62,785 bases of DNA from Pseudocalidococcus azoricus BACA0444 (GTDB lineage Bacteria; Cyanobacteriota; Cyanobacteriia; Thermosynechococcales; Thermosynechococcaceae): contig NZ_JAVMIP010000018.1 in the NCBI RefSeq assembly GCF_031729055.1, positions 1-62,785 of the forward strand, in the 5' to 3' direction. Below the pieces are notes generated by a model. That model ran no database searches, had not been told where the DNA came from, and saw nothing but the letters and a program-made list of their open reading frames with translations. This document shows, piece after piece, positions 45,552 to 54,358 of the stretch. The first letter of the stretch is position 1. Each line of letters opens with the position of its first letter. The position numbers and the translations under genes are program-made.

Positions 45552-46184
45552 ATGATGATACAAGACTCCCCGGCTTTTGGTGGCCAGGCTTATTGGGCCA
45601 ATGCGGCGGGTATTTGTCAGCCCTTAGTGGGTCAATTAACACCCTTAGCCAACAGTCCCCTGCGGTTATATCGGTTTCTGACCCATGTTGAGGATATTCT
45701 GCTGACAGTGCAGGAGGATGAGCAGCGATTGCAATTGTTATGTCCGTTGGTGCAGCGATTGTTGGCAGATTCTCCTTGGCTGGCCTGGCCGGACTTAGTC
45801 CCTGATCCGGTTCTGGGTTGGGGCGTTCAGACACTCTATGATGAGCCATTTTATCCTCTCACTGTGCAGCGCGTGGCCTGGAGTCCGGGGGCAAAGTCAC
45901 CCATTCACAATCACGGGGCCTGGGGAATTGTGGCTATGCTAGATGGCCAGGAGCAAAATACCTTTTGGCAAGATTCACCCGCCGCCGCAATTCCGCCTCA
46001 ACTTGAACCGGGAGTAACCTTAACCCTCAGCCCAGGCGATATTCTGGGGCTTATGCCAGAAACAATTCATCACGTGGAAGCACTTAGCCCCCATCCCACC
46101 TTGAGTTTTAATATCTACGGAGAAACGAATTATGATCAGCGTTGGGAGTTTGATCCGTTAAATGGCACTGCCTCCTTGTTTTAG
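45552..46184 (+). CDS. Cysteine-dioxygenase-type cupin
   Basis: 210 aa from the ATG at 45552 (ATG at 45555 and upstream GTG/TTG are alternatives; no good ribosome-binding site). Cupin motif 1 WSPGAKSPIHNHGAWGIVAML (HNHGAWG) and motif 2 GDILGLMPETIHHVEALS give the HxH...H iron site of the CDO/PCO fold. Substrates in this group are thiols such as cysteine or mercaptopropionate. It lies 46 bp after the YHS gene on the same strand, possibly co-transcribed. Confidence 0.83.
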   Translation: MMIQDSPAFGGQAYWANAAGICQPLVGQLTPLANSPLRLYRFLTHVEDILLTVQEDEQRLQLLCPLVQRLLADSPWLAWPDLVPDPVLGWGVQTLYDEPFYPLTVQRVAWSPGAKSPIHNHGAWGIVAMLDGQEQNTFWQDSPAAAIPPQLEPGVTLTLSPGDILGLMPETIHHVEALSPHPTLSFNIYGETNYDQRWEFDPLNGTASLF

Positions 46185-46299
46185 TCCTAAAATTTCGGAC
46201 GGGGACAGATATTGAAATACCTCAAAGTCAGGAAGTGGGGCTTTTTCTCAGGGTAATTTTCGCTAGACTGCCTGGGACTGCTGATGTTAGCGAGCAATT

Positions 46300-46845
46300 A
46301 TGATTCTTAAAGATTTAAGTGATGCCGAGCTAATTACAAGAGCACGCCAAGGCCAGCACCAAGCCATGGGTATTCTTTATGATCGCTACGGCAGTTTTGT
46401 CTATCACTTGGCGTTACGGATTTTGAACAATGTAGAAGAGGCAGAGGATATGACTCAAGATATTTTCTCTCAACTTATAAATAAGGCTTATAACCAGGAT
46501 CGGGGGTCTTTGCGGGCTTTTTTAACGGTTCTGACTCGGTCGCGTTCGATTGATCGACTCCGAAAATTAAATGCCCAAAATAAAAATATCCAATACATTT
46601 TTGAAACCAAGCCAGTCTATACCTCGGCCCAGGAAGTAGCGAATACGGATGAGCGGCAACGGGTTCGCCAGGCCTTAGATCAACTTCCCGCAACTCATCG
46701 CCAGGTCTTAGAACTTGCTTATTACAGTGGTCTGAGCCAATCTGAAATTGCGGCCAACCTAGATACTCCCTTAGGAACGATCAAATCTCGGGCCCGGAAT
46801 GGTTTGATTCAACTAAAACGCCTGTTAGCAGATTTGAGGGAATAA
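46300..46845 (+). CDS. ECF (group 3) sigma factor
   Basis: 181 aa. Region 2 (LYDRYGSFVYHLALRILNNVEEAEDMTQDIFSQL) with the -10 contact helix SLRAFLTVLTRSRSIDRLRK, and region 4 (LDQLPATHRQVLELAYYSGLSQSEIAANLDTPLGTIKSRARNG; shown here as LDQLPATHRQVLELAYYSG then SQSEIAANLDTPLGTIKSR). It lacks regions 1 and 3. It is followed 2 bp later by its likely anti-sigma. Target promoters are unknown; the cellulose-synthase-like gene downstream is a candidate. Confidence 0.92.
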   Translation: MILKDLSDAELITRARQGQHQAMGILYDRYGSFVYHLALRILNNVEEAEDMTQDIFSQLINKAYNQDRGSLRAFLTVLTRSRSIDRLRKLNAQNKNIQYIFETKPVYTSAQEVANTDERQRVRQALDQLPATHRQVLELAYYSGLSQSEIAANLDTPLGTIKSRARNGLIQLKRLLADLRE

Positions 46846-46847
46846 CA

Positions 46848-47588
46848 ATGGTGCAGTTGCCACCCCAAGCGGATTGGGAAAATCTTTTTGCTGGGTATGT
46901 CCTGAATAATCTCTCAGACACCGAGACAGCCCAGGTGCAAGAGTTGTTACGCGTCCATCCTGAGTTGAAAGCAGAAATCGAGCAGTTCCAAATGGCTTTT
47001 GATCACTTACCTCTGTCTTTGCCAAGTTCGCCACCCCCACCCCGCTTACGCCATAAAATTCTTGAAATCGCCTCGATAAAACCCGATCAAACTCATGTCC
47101 GAAGATTTACTGGGCCGGGGCTGCTTCTGGGGATTGGGGGTTTGGCCACCCTTTTGGGAGTTGGCTGGGCCTGGGATGGATATCACTTGCGTCAACAACT
47201 GGCTGGGATGCAAGCGGAACTCACCCAAATCCAGGCACAATTGCAACAATCTGCCCCAAATCGGAGTCGAACATTGATGTTGGCCGGGATGGGAGGCGCG
47301 TCTGATGCAACAGGAGTGTTAGCGGTTGCCCCAGAGGATAAAACAGCCGTCATCAGTATTGATCATCTTGCTCCGTTACCCCCAGGCCAGGTTTATCGGC
47401 TTTGGGCGGCTGTGGATGGCAAGAAAGTAAATTGTGCGGAATTTGTGCCCGATTCATCGGGACGGGTCTTCGTAAAGTTACCGTTAGAACCTGCCTTAAT
47501 GAGTTTGACGAGTGTTGCGATTACGATTGAACTGGCTTCTGCCCCGTCTGTGCCTCAGGGGGAAGTTGTCATGCTTGGTGAAATTTAA
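46848..47588 (+). CDS. RskA-type anti-sigma factor
   Basis: 246 aa. N-terminal cytoplasmic anti-sigma domain (LFAGYVLNNLSDTETAQVQE), one membrane helix (GLLLGIGGLATLLGVGWAW, residues ~88-106), coiled coil (LRQQLAGMQAELTQIQAQL) and a periplasmic RskA domain (TAVISIDHLAPLPPGQVYRLW). It lacks the HxxxCxxC zinc motif of ZAS proteins. It should hold the upstream ECF sigma factor at the membrane until a periplasmic signal triggers release. The start codon ATG follows the sigma stop by 2 bp. Confidence 0.9.
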   Translation: MVQLPPQADWENLFAGYVLNNLSDTETAQVQELLRVHPELKAEIEQFQMAFDHLPLSLPSSPPPPRLRHKILEIASIKPDQTHVRRFTGPGLLLGIGGLATLLGVGWAWDGYHLRQQLAGMQAELTQIQAQLQQSAPNRSRTLMLAGMGGASDATGVLAVAPEDKTAVISIDHLAPLPPGQVYRLWAAVDGKKVNCAEFVPDSSGRVFVKLPLEPALMSLTSVAITIELASAPSVPQGEVVMLGEI

Positions 47589-47665
47589 TTCTACTCATTC
47601 TTGTTTTCATTCTTATTGTCAACTTGTTATTTCTGCTGATACTTAGTTGTAGGATATTACCTCCA

Positions 47666-49963
47666 ATGATCACCGCTTCACCTGTTCATAGACGGAAATC
47701 TACTCGAATACATCCCCGCAGCTTGGTAATTGTTCTTGGTTTAATGGCCGCCTTGAGCTTATTCTGGATAGCGTGGCAGGAATTATCCAAAATCGGCTGT
47801 GTTTTAGAGTCCTGGCTAGAACAATATCAAGATCCGGCCTGGTTAGAAATTAGTTATTTGCCGGACTGGTATATCTGGAGCTTGCCCTTTGGCTTGATGG
47901 GCCTGGCCTGGGGATTAACGAAACTCTCACCAAACCCCAAAGTCTGGTCACAGGTAGTGATGGTGGCGATTTTGCTGGCCCTACTGGTGCGCTATGTCCT
48001 GTGGCGGGTGCTGACAACCTTAAACTTTGACTCTCCCTCCGCTGCGGTGGTGAGTGTGGGTTTCTTAGGCCTGGAATTGTTGGTTTTGGCCGGGCAGGCC
48101 TGGCAGTTAAATTGGCTGCTTTATGAACGCCCCAAGGTTGACTCGGCTCCCAATCCTGATCTCCAGGCCCAACCATCCTCAGCCCCAATCCAGACCGCTG
48201 TTTATGGCCCCAAGGTTGATATTTTAATTCCGACCTACGATGAACCCCTGACTATTCTCAAGCGAACGATTGTCGGGTGTCAGGCCTTGGATTATGAAAA
48301 CTTTGAAGTCTTTTTGCTAGATGATACCCGTCGCCCCGAAGTGAAAGAATTAGCGGCCATGCTTGGATGTCATTATCTAACCCGTCCTAATAATCTCTAT
48401 GCCAAAGCTGGAAATCTGAATCATGGCCTGGAATTTTGCCAAGGGGAACTGGTGGTGGTGTTTGATGCTGACTTTGTCCCAACCCGTAATTTTTTAACCC
48501 GGACAGTCGGCTTTTTCGCAGATCCCACAGTCGGCCTGCTGCAAACCTATCAGAGTTTTTATAACCATGATCCCGTAGCCCGCAACCTTGGCTTAACCGA
48601 CACTCTGCCCCAGGAAGTGGAAATATTTTCCCGCCATTATCAAGTTTTGCGGGATGCCGTCGAGTCTGCCATTTGCTATGGGAGTGCGTTTGTGGTGCGG
48701 CGGGCGGCATTGGAAGCGGTAGGAGGATTTGATGTCGATACTCTGAGTGAAGATTATTTGACGGGGGTGCGGCTGAGTAGTTTGGGCTATCGGGTGTTGT
48801 ATTTGGAGGAAAGTTTAAGTGCAGGCCTGTGTGCCGATGATTTGGCGGGGCATATTCAACAGCGGTTGCGTTGGGCCAGGGGGAGCTTGCAGTCTTTTTT
48901 TGTAGGGGCGAACCCCTTGACCATTGCTGGCCTAAACCGACAACAACGAATCGCTCACCTCGAGGGATTAGTCCAATGGTTTCACAGCCCCATTCGTCTA
49001 ATTTTCTTGCTCTTGCCCTTAGTTGCCAATGGCCTGGGCCTGGTCCCGATTAAAGCCACGATTGCCGCTTGGATATTTTATTCCTTGCCCTATTACTTAG
49101 TTACCTTGAGCAGTTTTAGCTGGCTGAATGGGCGCAGTCGCTCGGCCTTAATGTCTGATGTTTATAGTGTTTTGCAATGCGTACCGATTACCATCACGGT
49201 GTTTCAGACGCTGTTATTTCCCTTTGGACGCTCATTTCAGGTCACTCCCAAGGGACGACAACGCTGGTACTATCGCTTGAATGGGAGGGTGGCCTGGCCG
49301 TTATTGCTGTTACTGGGGGCCTCTCTCATTAATTTATTGTTTTGTGCTTGGGCATTGCTGCAACCGGAGGAGAGGGTTAGCCCTTGGGAGCAAATTGGCC
49401 TGGTCTGGAGTATTTACAATCTCCTGGTTTTGAGCCTGGCGGTGATGGCCTGTGTGGATGGCCCGCAAGTGGATGGGTTTCTTTGGTTTGCCTTAAAACG
49501 GCCCCTAACTGTAGATATAAAAACTAGTAAGGATTGGGAGGTGCGCGGCCAGGTGCGGTTGCTTTCGGAAGGGGGGGCTGTGATTGATTTAGAAACACCA
49601 ATTATTCTTCCCCCTGGGACAACCTTAGAGTTGGAATTTGGTAAATCCCACTTTAAACTTCTTGCCCAGGCCATCAGTCATGGATCGGAACAAGCGGGGC
49701 CTGGTCAGGAGTTGCGGGTGATGTTTGAGGAGCTAAGTTTACCCGAATATCGCAAGCTGGTGCAGCTTTTGTTCTGTCAGCCTGGTCAGTGGTGTTGGCC
49801 TAAATCCCAAGGAGAACTCAAAACCCTTGGACAATTACTTAAAACCCTAGTTCGACCGGCCTGGCAACGATATCCCCAAGGACGATTAACCCCTGTGGTG
49901 ATTGATTTACCCCCAGGCCATGATTTACCCAGGTCTCAATTACCCAAAGAAACCTTTGCTTAA
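47666..49963 (+). CDS. Cellulose-synthase-like membrane glycosyltransferase (GT2)
   Basis: 765 aa from the ATG at 47666. Two to four N-terminal membrane helices; GT2 domain with DILIPTYDEP, FEVFLLDDTRRPE, VVFDADFVPTRNF, SEDYLTG and QQRLRWARGSLQ (D, DxD, ED, Q(Q/R)xRW all present); then about four more helices; a C-terminal PilZ-like segment (VRGQVRLLSEGGAVI) in which the usual Asp/Asn of the c-di-GMP motif is Leu. It resembles thermophilic cyanobacterial cellulose synthases of the Tll0007 type. Likely product is cellulose or a related beta-glucan at the plasma membrane. 77 bp after the anti-sigma gene. Confidence 0.87.
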   Translation: MITASPVHRRKSTRIHPRSLVIVLGLMAALSLFWIAWQELSKIGCVLESWLEQYQDPAWLEISYLPDWYIWSLPFGLMGLAWGLTKLSPNPKVWSQVVMVAILLALLVRYVLWRVLTTLNFDSPSAAVVSVGFLGLELLVLAGQAWQLNWLLYERPKVDSAPNPDLQAQPSSAPIQTAVYGPKVDILIPTYDEPLTILKRTIVGCQALDYENFEVFLLDDTRRPEVKELAAMLGCHYLTRPNNLYAKAGNLNHGLEFCQGELVVVFDADFVPTRNFLTRTVGFFADPTVGLLQTYQSFYNHDPVARNLGLTDTLPQEVEIFSRHYQVLRDAVESAICYGSAFVVRRAALEAVGGFDVDTLSEDYLTGVRLSSLGYRVLYLEESLSAGLCADDLAGHIQQRLRWARGSLQSFFVGANPLTIAGLNRQQRIAHLEGLVQWFHSPIRLIFLLLPLVANGLGLVPIKATIAAWIFYSLPYYLVTLSSFSWLNGRSRSALMSDVYSVLQCVPITITVFQTLLFPFGRSFQVTPKGRQRWYYRLNGRVAWPLLLLLGASLINLLFCAWALLQPEERVSPWEQIGLVWSIYNLLVLSLAVMACVDGPQVDGFLWFALKRPLTVDIKTSKDWEVRGQVRLLSEGGAVIDLETPIILPPGTTLELEFGKSHFKLLAQAISHGSEQAGPGQELRVMFEELSLPEYRKLVQLLFCQPGQWCWPKSQGELKTLGQLLKTLVRPAWQRYPQGRLTPVVIDLPPGHDLPRSQLPKETFA

Positions 49964-50153
49964 TCCAGTCCAGATTGGGATTCAGAGCTATTTCTACTCA
50001 GTCGCTCAGATTAACTAGGTGCAATCAAGGACAGCCCATCGATATTGCTGTTGTTGATCAAAATGAATCTTCAAGTTTTTGGGCAACAATCAACGGCTCT
50101 ACAGTCAGAATCAACTGAGGGGTACTAACTTGAGTAGCACGCCAAATAACTTC

Positions 50154-50812
50154 TATAGTTATTTTGATTAAGAGTGAGACATTAAGCGGCAGAATAGTTG
50201 CGGATAATTTTGTCAACAGATGTGCCGATGTCAGCATACATCCTGGCTCGTTTTAGAGCACTGAAATCACGCTCTATCTTGTTAGAGACCAACGATCGTG
50301 CACAGCATCACAGTCTTCTGATGTATCGAAGCATGATCCAAAATCAGAAGGAGGGTTGGTCTAATTCCGGCAAGCAATAGTGGCTCAACCATGCTGTAAA
50401 TCCCACCGGATCGAGAGAAGCATCCAAGAGCATGGGGGCAATAAAATCCTTGAGGTGATGATGTCTAGCAGCAACCAGACTCTCTCGTTTGCGTCGTTTT
50501 CCTTGTTGCGCTCCAAATAAGCGTTTTCCCCGTTTTGACCAGCCATAGACGCAGGTAGGATTGGGGTCAAGTCCACTTTTATCCATGTAAACGAGACTAG
50601 AGCTACTCTGCTGTTTTGCCCACGCTTGCAGCGTTTTTGCTAGCTCGCAGAAAATCTTGACGGCTTGAGTGACTTGCCCACCCTGTTTTAGATAGGCCAT
50701 CACCCGTTCCCGTAAATCCAAGCTGTAACTCATGACCCCTACAGATAACAACAATCATTGAGTTTAGTGCTTTTCTCTCCTCACAGTCCCACTCTGAGTT
50801 GGAAAAGCTATA
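50154..50812 (-). mobile_element. IS630-family relic with terminal inverted repeats
   Basis: About 659 bp. The left end reads inward TATAGTTATTTTGATTAAG then AGTGAGACATTAAG. The right end reads inward (minus strand) TATAGCTTTTCCAACTC then AGAGTGGGACTGTGAG. They agree at roughly two thirds of positions, including AGAGTG.GAC. Flanking TA matches the TA target preference of this family. The right end shares TATA with MITE family 2 copy 2. The enclosed transposase gene is broken. Confidence 0.75.
50182..50733 (-). pseudogene. IS630-family transposase, internally deleted and frameshifted
   Basis: The start MSYSLDLRERVMAYLKQGG at 50733 is the usual IS630 N-terminus. After ~25 residues the helix-turn-helix is cut short and joins the catalytic part (SLVYMDKSGLDPNPTCVYGWSKRG, with YMDKSG as the first Asp). 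A frameshift near 50362 then leads to LLLILDHASIHQK (second Asp), a stop, and a third frame with KIERDFSALKRARMY ending at 50182. All catalytic blocks are recognisable but not in one frame, so it is inactive. Confidence 0.85.
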
Positions 50813-50902
50813 GTCATTTCACTTAGGAATAAAACACAAAAATACTGGAAACCACTATAGCTAGTCGTTTTGAATGTCTCAGTTTTGGTAAAAATGACGA
50901 TA
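50809..50902. repeat. MITE family 2, copy 2
   Basis: 94 bp, ends TATAGTCATTTC and AAAATGACGATA, aligned end to end with the reverse complement of the 44574-44667 copy. It abuts the IS630 relic. The inward right end (TATCGTCATTTTTACC then AAAACTGAGACATTC) resembles the IS630 left end, so the family probably derives from that element. Confidence 0.8.
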
Positions 50903-50937
50903 ACTCAGCATAAGTTTAGGTCAGCCCAATAATTGGT

Positions 50938-51585
50938 TTAGCTTTCTAACAGTTGCAAATTGCTGAGGGTGAGTTCAGTAGTGGTTGTCTGCCCTTGTTC
51001 TGAAACATGGACAACTTTTTTGGACAGTAGAAAATAGCCACCCACTTTCTCATAGGTATCGAGGAATTCCACTTCCTGCAAAACTTGATTGCTTTGGGGC
51101 TGACGGAAAATGGCTTTATAATGGGTCGAAATGTAGCCCTCTCCCGTATCCAAGGCAGCAAGGTGATCAATGGCAAAGGCCATCCCGCCCATGACCCGAC
51201 TCACATAGACTACTTGGTTATTGCGAACCCGATAGTTAGACCCCATTGCATCCCCAGTGACTAAAATCTCTACCGCGCCGGTGGCATCCGTATCCCCAAC
51301 CGTAAAGGTATTTTTCCCGTGGCTGGCCTGGAAGCTATTGCGCTTACGGTGGGTGACCACTTCTTGGAGGGGGCGTTGAATTTCTTTTTGAATGTCCTCA
51401 GACTCAATCCCTGTCACCGTGACTTGAAAATTGGCTGTAACCGTTACCTGTCCATGATGACTAATATCCCCTTGATGAAGAATGACATCAGCCAAAAATC
51501 CGGGAAAGTTTTCATCCCAGGTGTAACGATTTTCATAGGCAGCTTGAAAGAGGGCTTGGGCATCAAGGGCCTGGGTGGTCGGCAT
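50938..51585 (-). CDS. DUF3386-type cyanobacterial protein
   Basis: 215 aa, soluble, no signal peptide. Begins MPTTQALDAQALFQAAYENRYT and shows repeated beta-strand patterns (ADVILHQGDISHHGQVTVTAN, then YISTHYKAIFRQ, then TTTELTLSNLQLLES). I associate it with the DUF3386 family found in cyanobacteria and plants, whose function is unknown; it may bind a lipid or pigment-like ligand in a beta barrel. It is followed on the minus strand by the MITE/IS630 region. Confidence 0.65.
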   Translation of the reverse strand: MPTTQALDAQALFQAAYENRYTWDENFPGFLADVILHQGDISHHGQVTVTANFQVTVTGIESEDIQKEIQRPLQEVVTHRKRNSFQASHGKNTFTVGDTDATGAVEILVTGDAMGSNYRVRNNQVVYVSRVMGGMAFAIDHLAALDTGEGYISTHYKAIFRQPQSNQVLQEVEFLDTYEKVGGYFLLSKKVVHVSEQGQTTTTELTLSNLQLLES

Positions 51586-51656
51586 AGAAAACTAACTCCG
51601 CAGCGAAGCAATTATGTTTACTATAAATCATCTGCGAAAAAGATTTATAGATTGGG

Positions 51657-53306
51657 CTAGAGTCCTTGGACAAGGATCAGTGGGAGTTGGGGTTGGCTGA
51701 TGGCCTGGGCATAGGTTGGGGTTAGGAAAGGGCGAAACTGGGCCTGGTTAGCAATATGGGTTTCGGCAAAAGCAACACTGAGGGCATTTAGGTAACGCCG
51801 GGCTAAGGCTGGATCTGGGCCGAATAGGGCTGCGGGTAGAGGAATTGCGCCACCCCCTTGGCCGCCAATCCCAGGATTGTAGTTATGGGTTCCTTTTTGG
51901 ATGACAGTGAGGTATTTTATCGGGGTTTGTAGCCAAGTAAAGGGTTCAATTTGTTCTAAAACAGCAGGTGTGACCACATCATCGGAGCCCGCTACCACCA
52001 TCACCGGAATAGCAATTTGCTGAAGACTGGCCTGGCCCAACAGAATCCGTTGAATCGGGTTTAGGGCAATTACCCCTTTGATCCGCTCATCCCGGAGATT
52101 GATGGCTTCGGGAGTTAGGGTCATGGCACTACATTGGATGGGAACTGCGATGCTCAAAGCCCCTAGCTCTTGCTGACAGTCCTGTTTGATCTGCTCCCAG
52201 TTTAGGTTTGCCCCGGCCAACGACAATACGGTTTGCCCACCAATGGAATGACCAATTGCCCCGGCCTGGTTGGGATTGATTTTGCCTTGGAAACGCGGAT
52301 CGGCCTGGCTGAGGCGGGTCAGTTCATCCAGCAGAGCCGTAATATCGCGGGGGCGTTCGATAAATTCTTCAGGGCGGATAAACTGTTTTTCCAGGCCGGT
52401 TAAAAAAGCTAGGCGTTGCTGGGCGTTACTACCGGGATGTTCCGGGAGAGCAACCGCCAGGCCATAGGATGCGAGATGTTTGGCCAGTTCTAGGAAGTCA
52501 TTGCGATCAGACCCCAGGCCATGGGAAATAATCATCACCGGAGCCGGCCTGGAAACAGCGGGGAGAAAAACTGTGACTGGAAACTGTCGTTGTCGCTTGG
52601 TATCGGTGACGGTAATAGTCTGTTCTTGCCAGGCCACTGGGCCAACTTGGCGCAAATCCGGGAGTTTCTGAAAGTCTATGGGGCCAATGGCTTTAATTTC
52701 CGCCGCTGCTCGAGCTTCCAGGCCAGTCATAGCGGTGGTGGTTATTTCCATCAAATGCCCAAACAAACGGAACTGGGCCAAAACACGCTCAGAATTAACG
52801 TTAATACAACAGCCAGGCACAAGTCTGAGAATATTGAGGATGCTTAACCCCTCCGGATCCTTAGCCGCTAGGATAAAGGCCGAGCGCAACCCATAAAACC
52901 CGTTTTGATTCGCCCCAGTGCGTAAATCTTCCCCCACTGATTTCAGGACAGTTTCCCCCAGATTAGAGTAGAGAAATTGGGAGACGGCAAAAGCTGGCAC
53001 ATTGATCCGGGCCTGGAGAATTTGCCGTAACTCAGCCATTTGTGCGGGAGTAGCCCGTTGGGCATAGCTGGCTAATTCCCCTTGGAGTTTTCCCGATTGG
53101 GCATAGACTTCTAAATCCTTAATCGTCAGGTTAAAACGTACGCCACTGAAGGGAATGGAAAACCTTTCCGCAGCAAAACTTTGGGCGTAATCAGCACCCA
53201 TACCCCCCAAGACCAAACTACCCAGGCCCAAGATTCGTCCCCATCGTGAAATCTGTCTGCGAAGCGAAAGGTTATGCATCATGCCCACGCTGGCCAAGGG
53301 AGTCAT
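51657..53306 (-). CDS. Exported alpha/beta hydrolase with DUF1400 N-terminal domain
   Basis: 549 aa. N-terminal signal region (ILGLGSLVLGGMGADYAQSFA) followed by the cyanobacterial DUF1400 domain (IKDLEVYAQSGKLQGELASYA ... ARINVPAFAVSQFLYS), then a hydrolase core: VMIISHGLGSDRNDF, nucleophile AIGHSIGGQTVLSLAGANL (GHSIGG), MVVAGSDDVVTPA and His in QKGTHNYNPG. Substrate unknown; such proteins are lipase- or PAF-hydrolase-like. It starts 15 bp after the PNP stop, so it is in the same transcription unit. Confidence 0.85.
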   Translation of the reverse strand: MTPLASVGMMHNLSLRRQISRWGRILGLGSLVLGGMGADYAQSFAAERFSIPFSGVRFNLTIKDLEVYAQSGKLQGELASYAQRATPAQMAELRQILQARINVPAFAVSQFLYSNLGETVLKSVGEDLRTGANQNGFYGLRSAFILAAKDPEGLSILNILRLVPGCCINVNSERVLAQFRLFGHLMEITTTAMTGLEARAAAEIKAIGPIDFQKLPDLRQVGPVAWQEQTITVTDTKRQRQFPVTVFLPAVSRPAPVMIISHGLGSDRNDFLELAKHLASYGLAVALPEHPGSNAQQRLAFLTGLEKQFIRPEEFIERPRDITALLDELTRLSQADPRFQGKINPNQAGAIGHSIGGQTVLSLAGANLNWEQIKQDCQQELGALSIAVPIQCSAMTLTPEAINLRDERIKGVIALNPIQRILLGQASLQQIAIPVMVVAGSDDVVTPAVLEQIEPFTWLQTPIKYLTVIQKGTHNYNPGIGGQGGGAIPLPAALFGPDPALARRYLNALSVAFAETHIANQAQFRPFLTPTYAQAISQPQLPLILVQGL

Positions 53307-53321
53307 TCAACCCAAGAAAAG

Positions 53322-54149
53322 TTAGGTTGCCATCTTCGCCAGAACTGTCCCTAAAAACAGACTAAAAGATTGCTGCATCGTTTGGCCAACCGTTAGAACT
53401 TCTTCATGATTCAGAGGGTGATTGGCGATACCTGCACCTAAGTTTGTAATGCAGGAGAGGGCAAGAACTCGCATTCCCATCTGCCGCGCCACAATCACTT
53501 CTGGAACTGTTGACATTCCCACTGCATCTGCCCCCAGGCCCCGGAGCATCCGAATTTCTGCGGGTGTTTCATAATTCGGCCCAGGTACGGCTGCATAAAC
53601 TCCTCGATGACAAGTTAAGCCCAGCGCTTGAGCCGTGACCTGCGCTAAATCCTGCCATTCGCTATCATAGGCTGCCACCAAATCCACAAACCGAGAGCCA
53701 AATTCCCCTCCACTCATGCCCCGCAACGGATTATCCACCAACAAATTGAGATGATCGGTAATAATCATTAAGTCTCCCGCCCGAAAATGGGTTTGAACGC
53801 CTCCAGCGGCATTGGTGGTAATTAAGCCCTTTGCGCCAAGAAGATGGGCCACCCGCAAAGGAAAGGTTGTTTCGGCGAGAGAATACCCCTCATAAAAATG
53901 AAATCTTCCTGAGAGAATCATTAGGGATTTATTTTCGTGCTTGGCCAAAATCAGCTGATTACCATGACCAGCAACGGTGGCCTGGGGAAAGTGGGGAATG
54001 CTCCTGTAGGGAAACATCCTTTCGATAGTGATGTATTCGACTAAGCCTCCCCAACCTGACCCTAGAACTACCACCAAATCCGGCGCAAACGAACCCTGGG
54101 CCTGAATAAAATCAGCAGTGGCCTGGGCCTGGTTTTTGAGAGATGCCAT
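53322..54149 (-). CDS. Purine nucleoside phosphorylase
   Basis: 275 aa of the trimeric (PNP/MTAP) family. Phosphate loop VVLGSGWGGLVEYI, GRFHFYEGY with the conserved His, TNAAGGVQTHFRAGDLM, purine-site Glu in VPGPNYETPAEIRM, and MSTVPEVIVA. The base-site Asn (VLALSCITNLGAG) favours 6-oxopurines (inosine/guanosine). It splits purine nucleosides with phosphate for salvage. It is the upstream partner of the DUF1400 hydrolase. Confidence 0.93.
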   Translation of the reverse strand: MASLKNQAQATADFIQAQGSFAPDLVVVLGSGWGGLVEYITIERMFPYRSIPHFPQATVAGHGNQLILAKHENKSLMILSGRFHFYEGYSLAETTFPLRVAHLLGAKGLITTNAAGGVQTHFRAGDLMIITDHLNLLVDNPLRGMSGGEFGSRFVDLVAAYDSEWQDLAQVTAQALGLTCHRGVYAAVPGPNYETPAEIRMLRGLGADAVGMSTVPEVIVARQMGMRVLALSCITNLGAGIANHPLNHEEVLTVGQTMQQSFSLFLGTVLAKMAT

Positions 54150-54358
54150 GGTGACTGAATCAAAGCGTTTTCGAGAGTATCATAGGGGATTCGTTGCTAC
54201 TTAATTTCGCCTTAATGTAATCACGCAAAATGCCTCCTCCTAGAATATTTAAGAGTAGGCAAAAATACAAAATATTGATTGTTACTGGATGAACAGGTGA
54301 ACCTGAATACCTAATCCAGAAATATCAGAACCATTAGCAGGATATCTTTATCTCGGCT

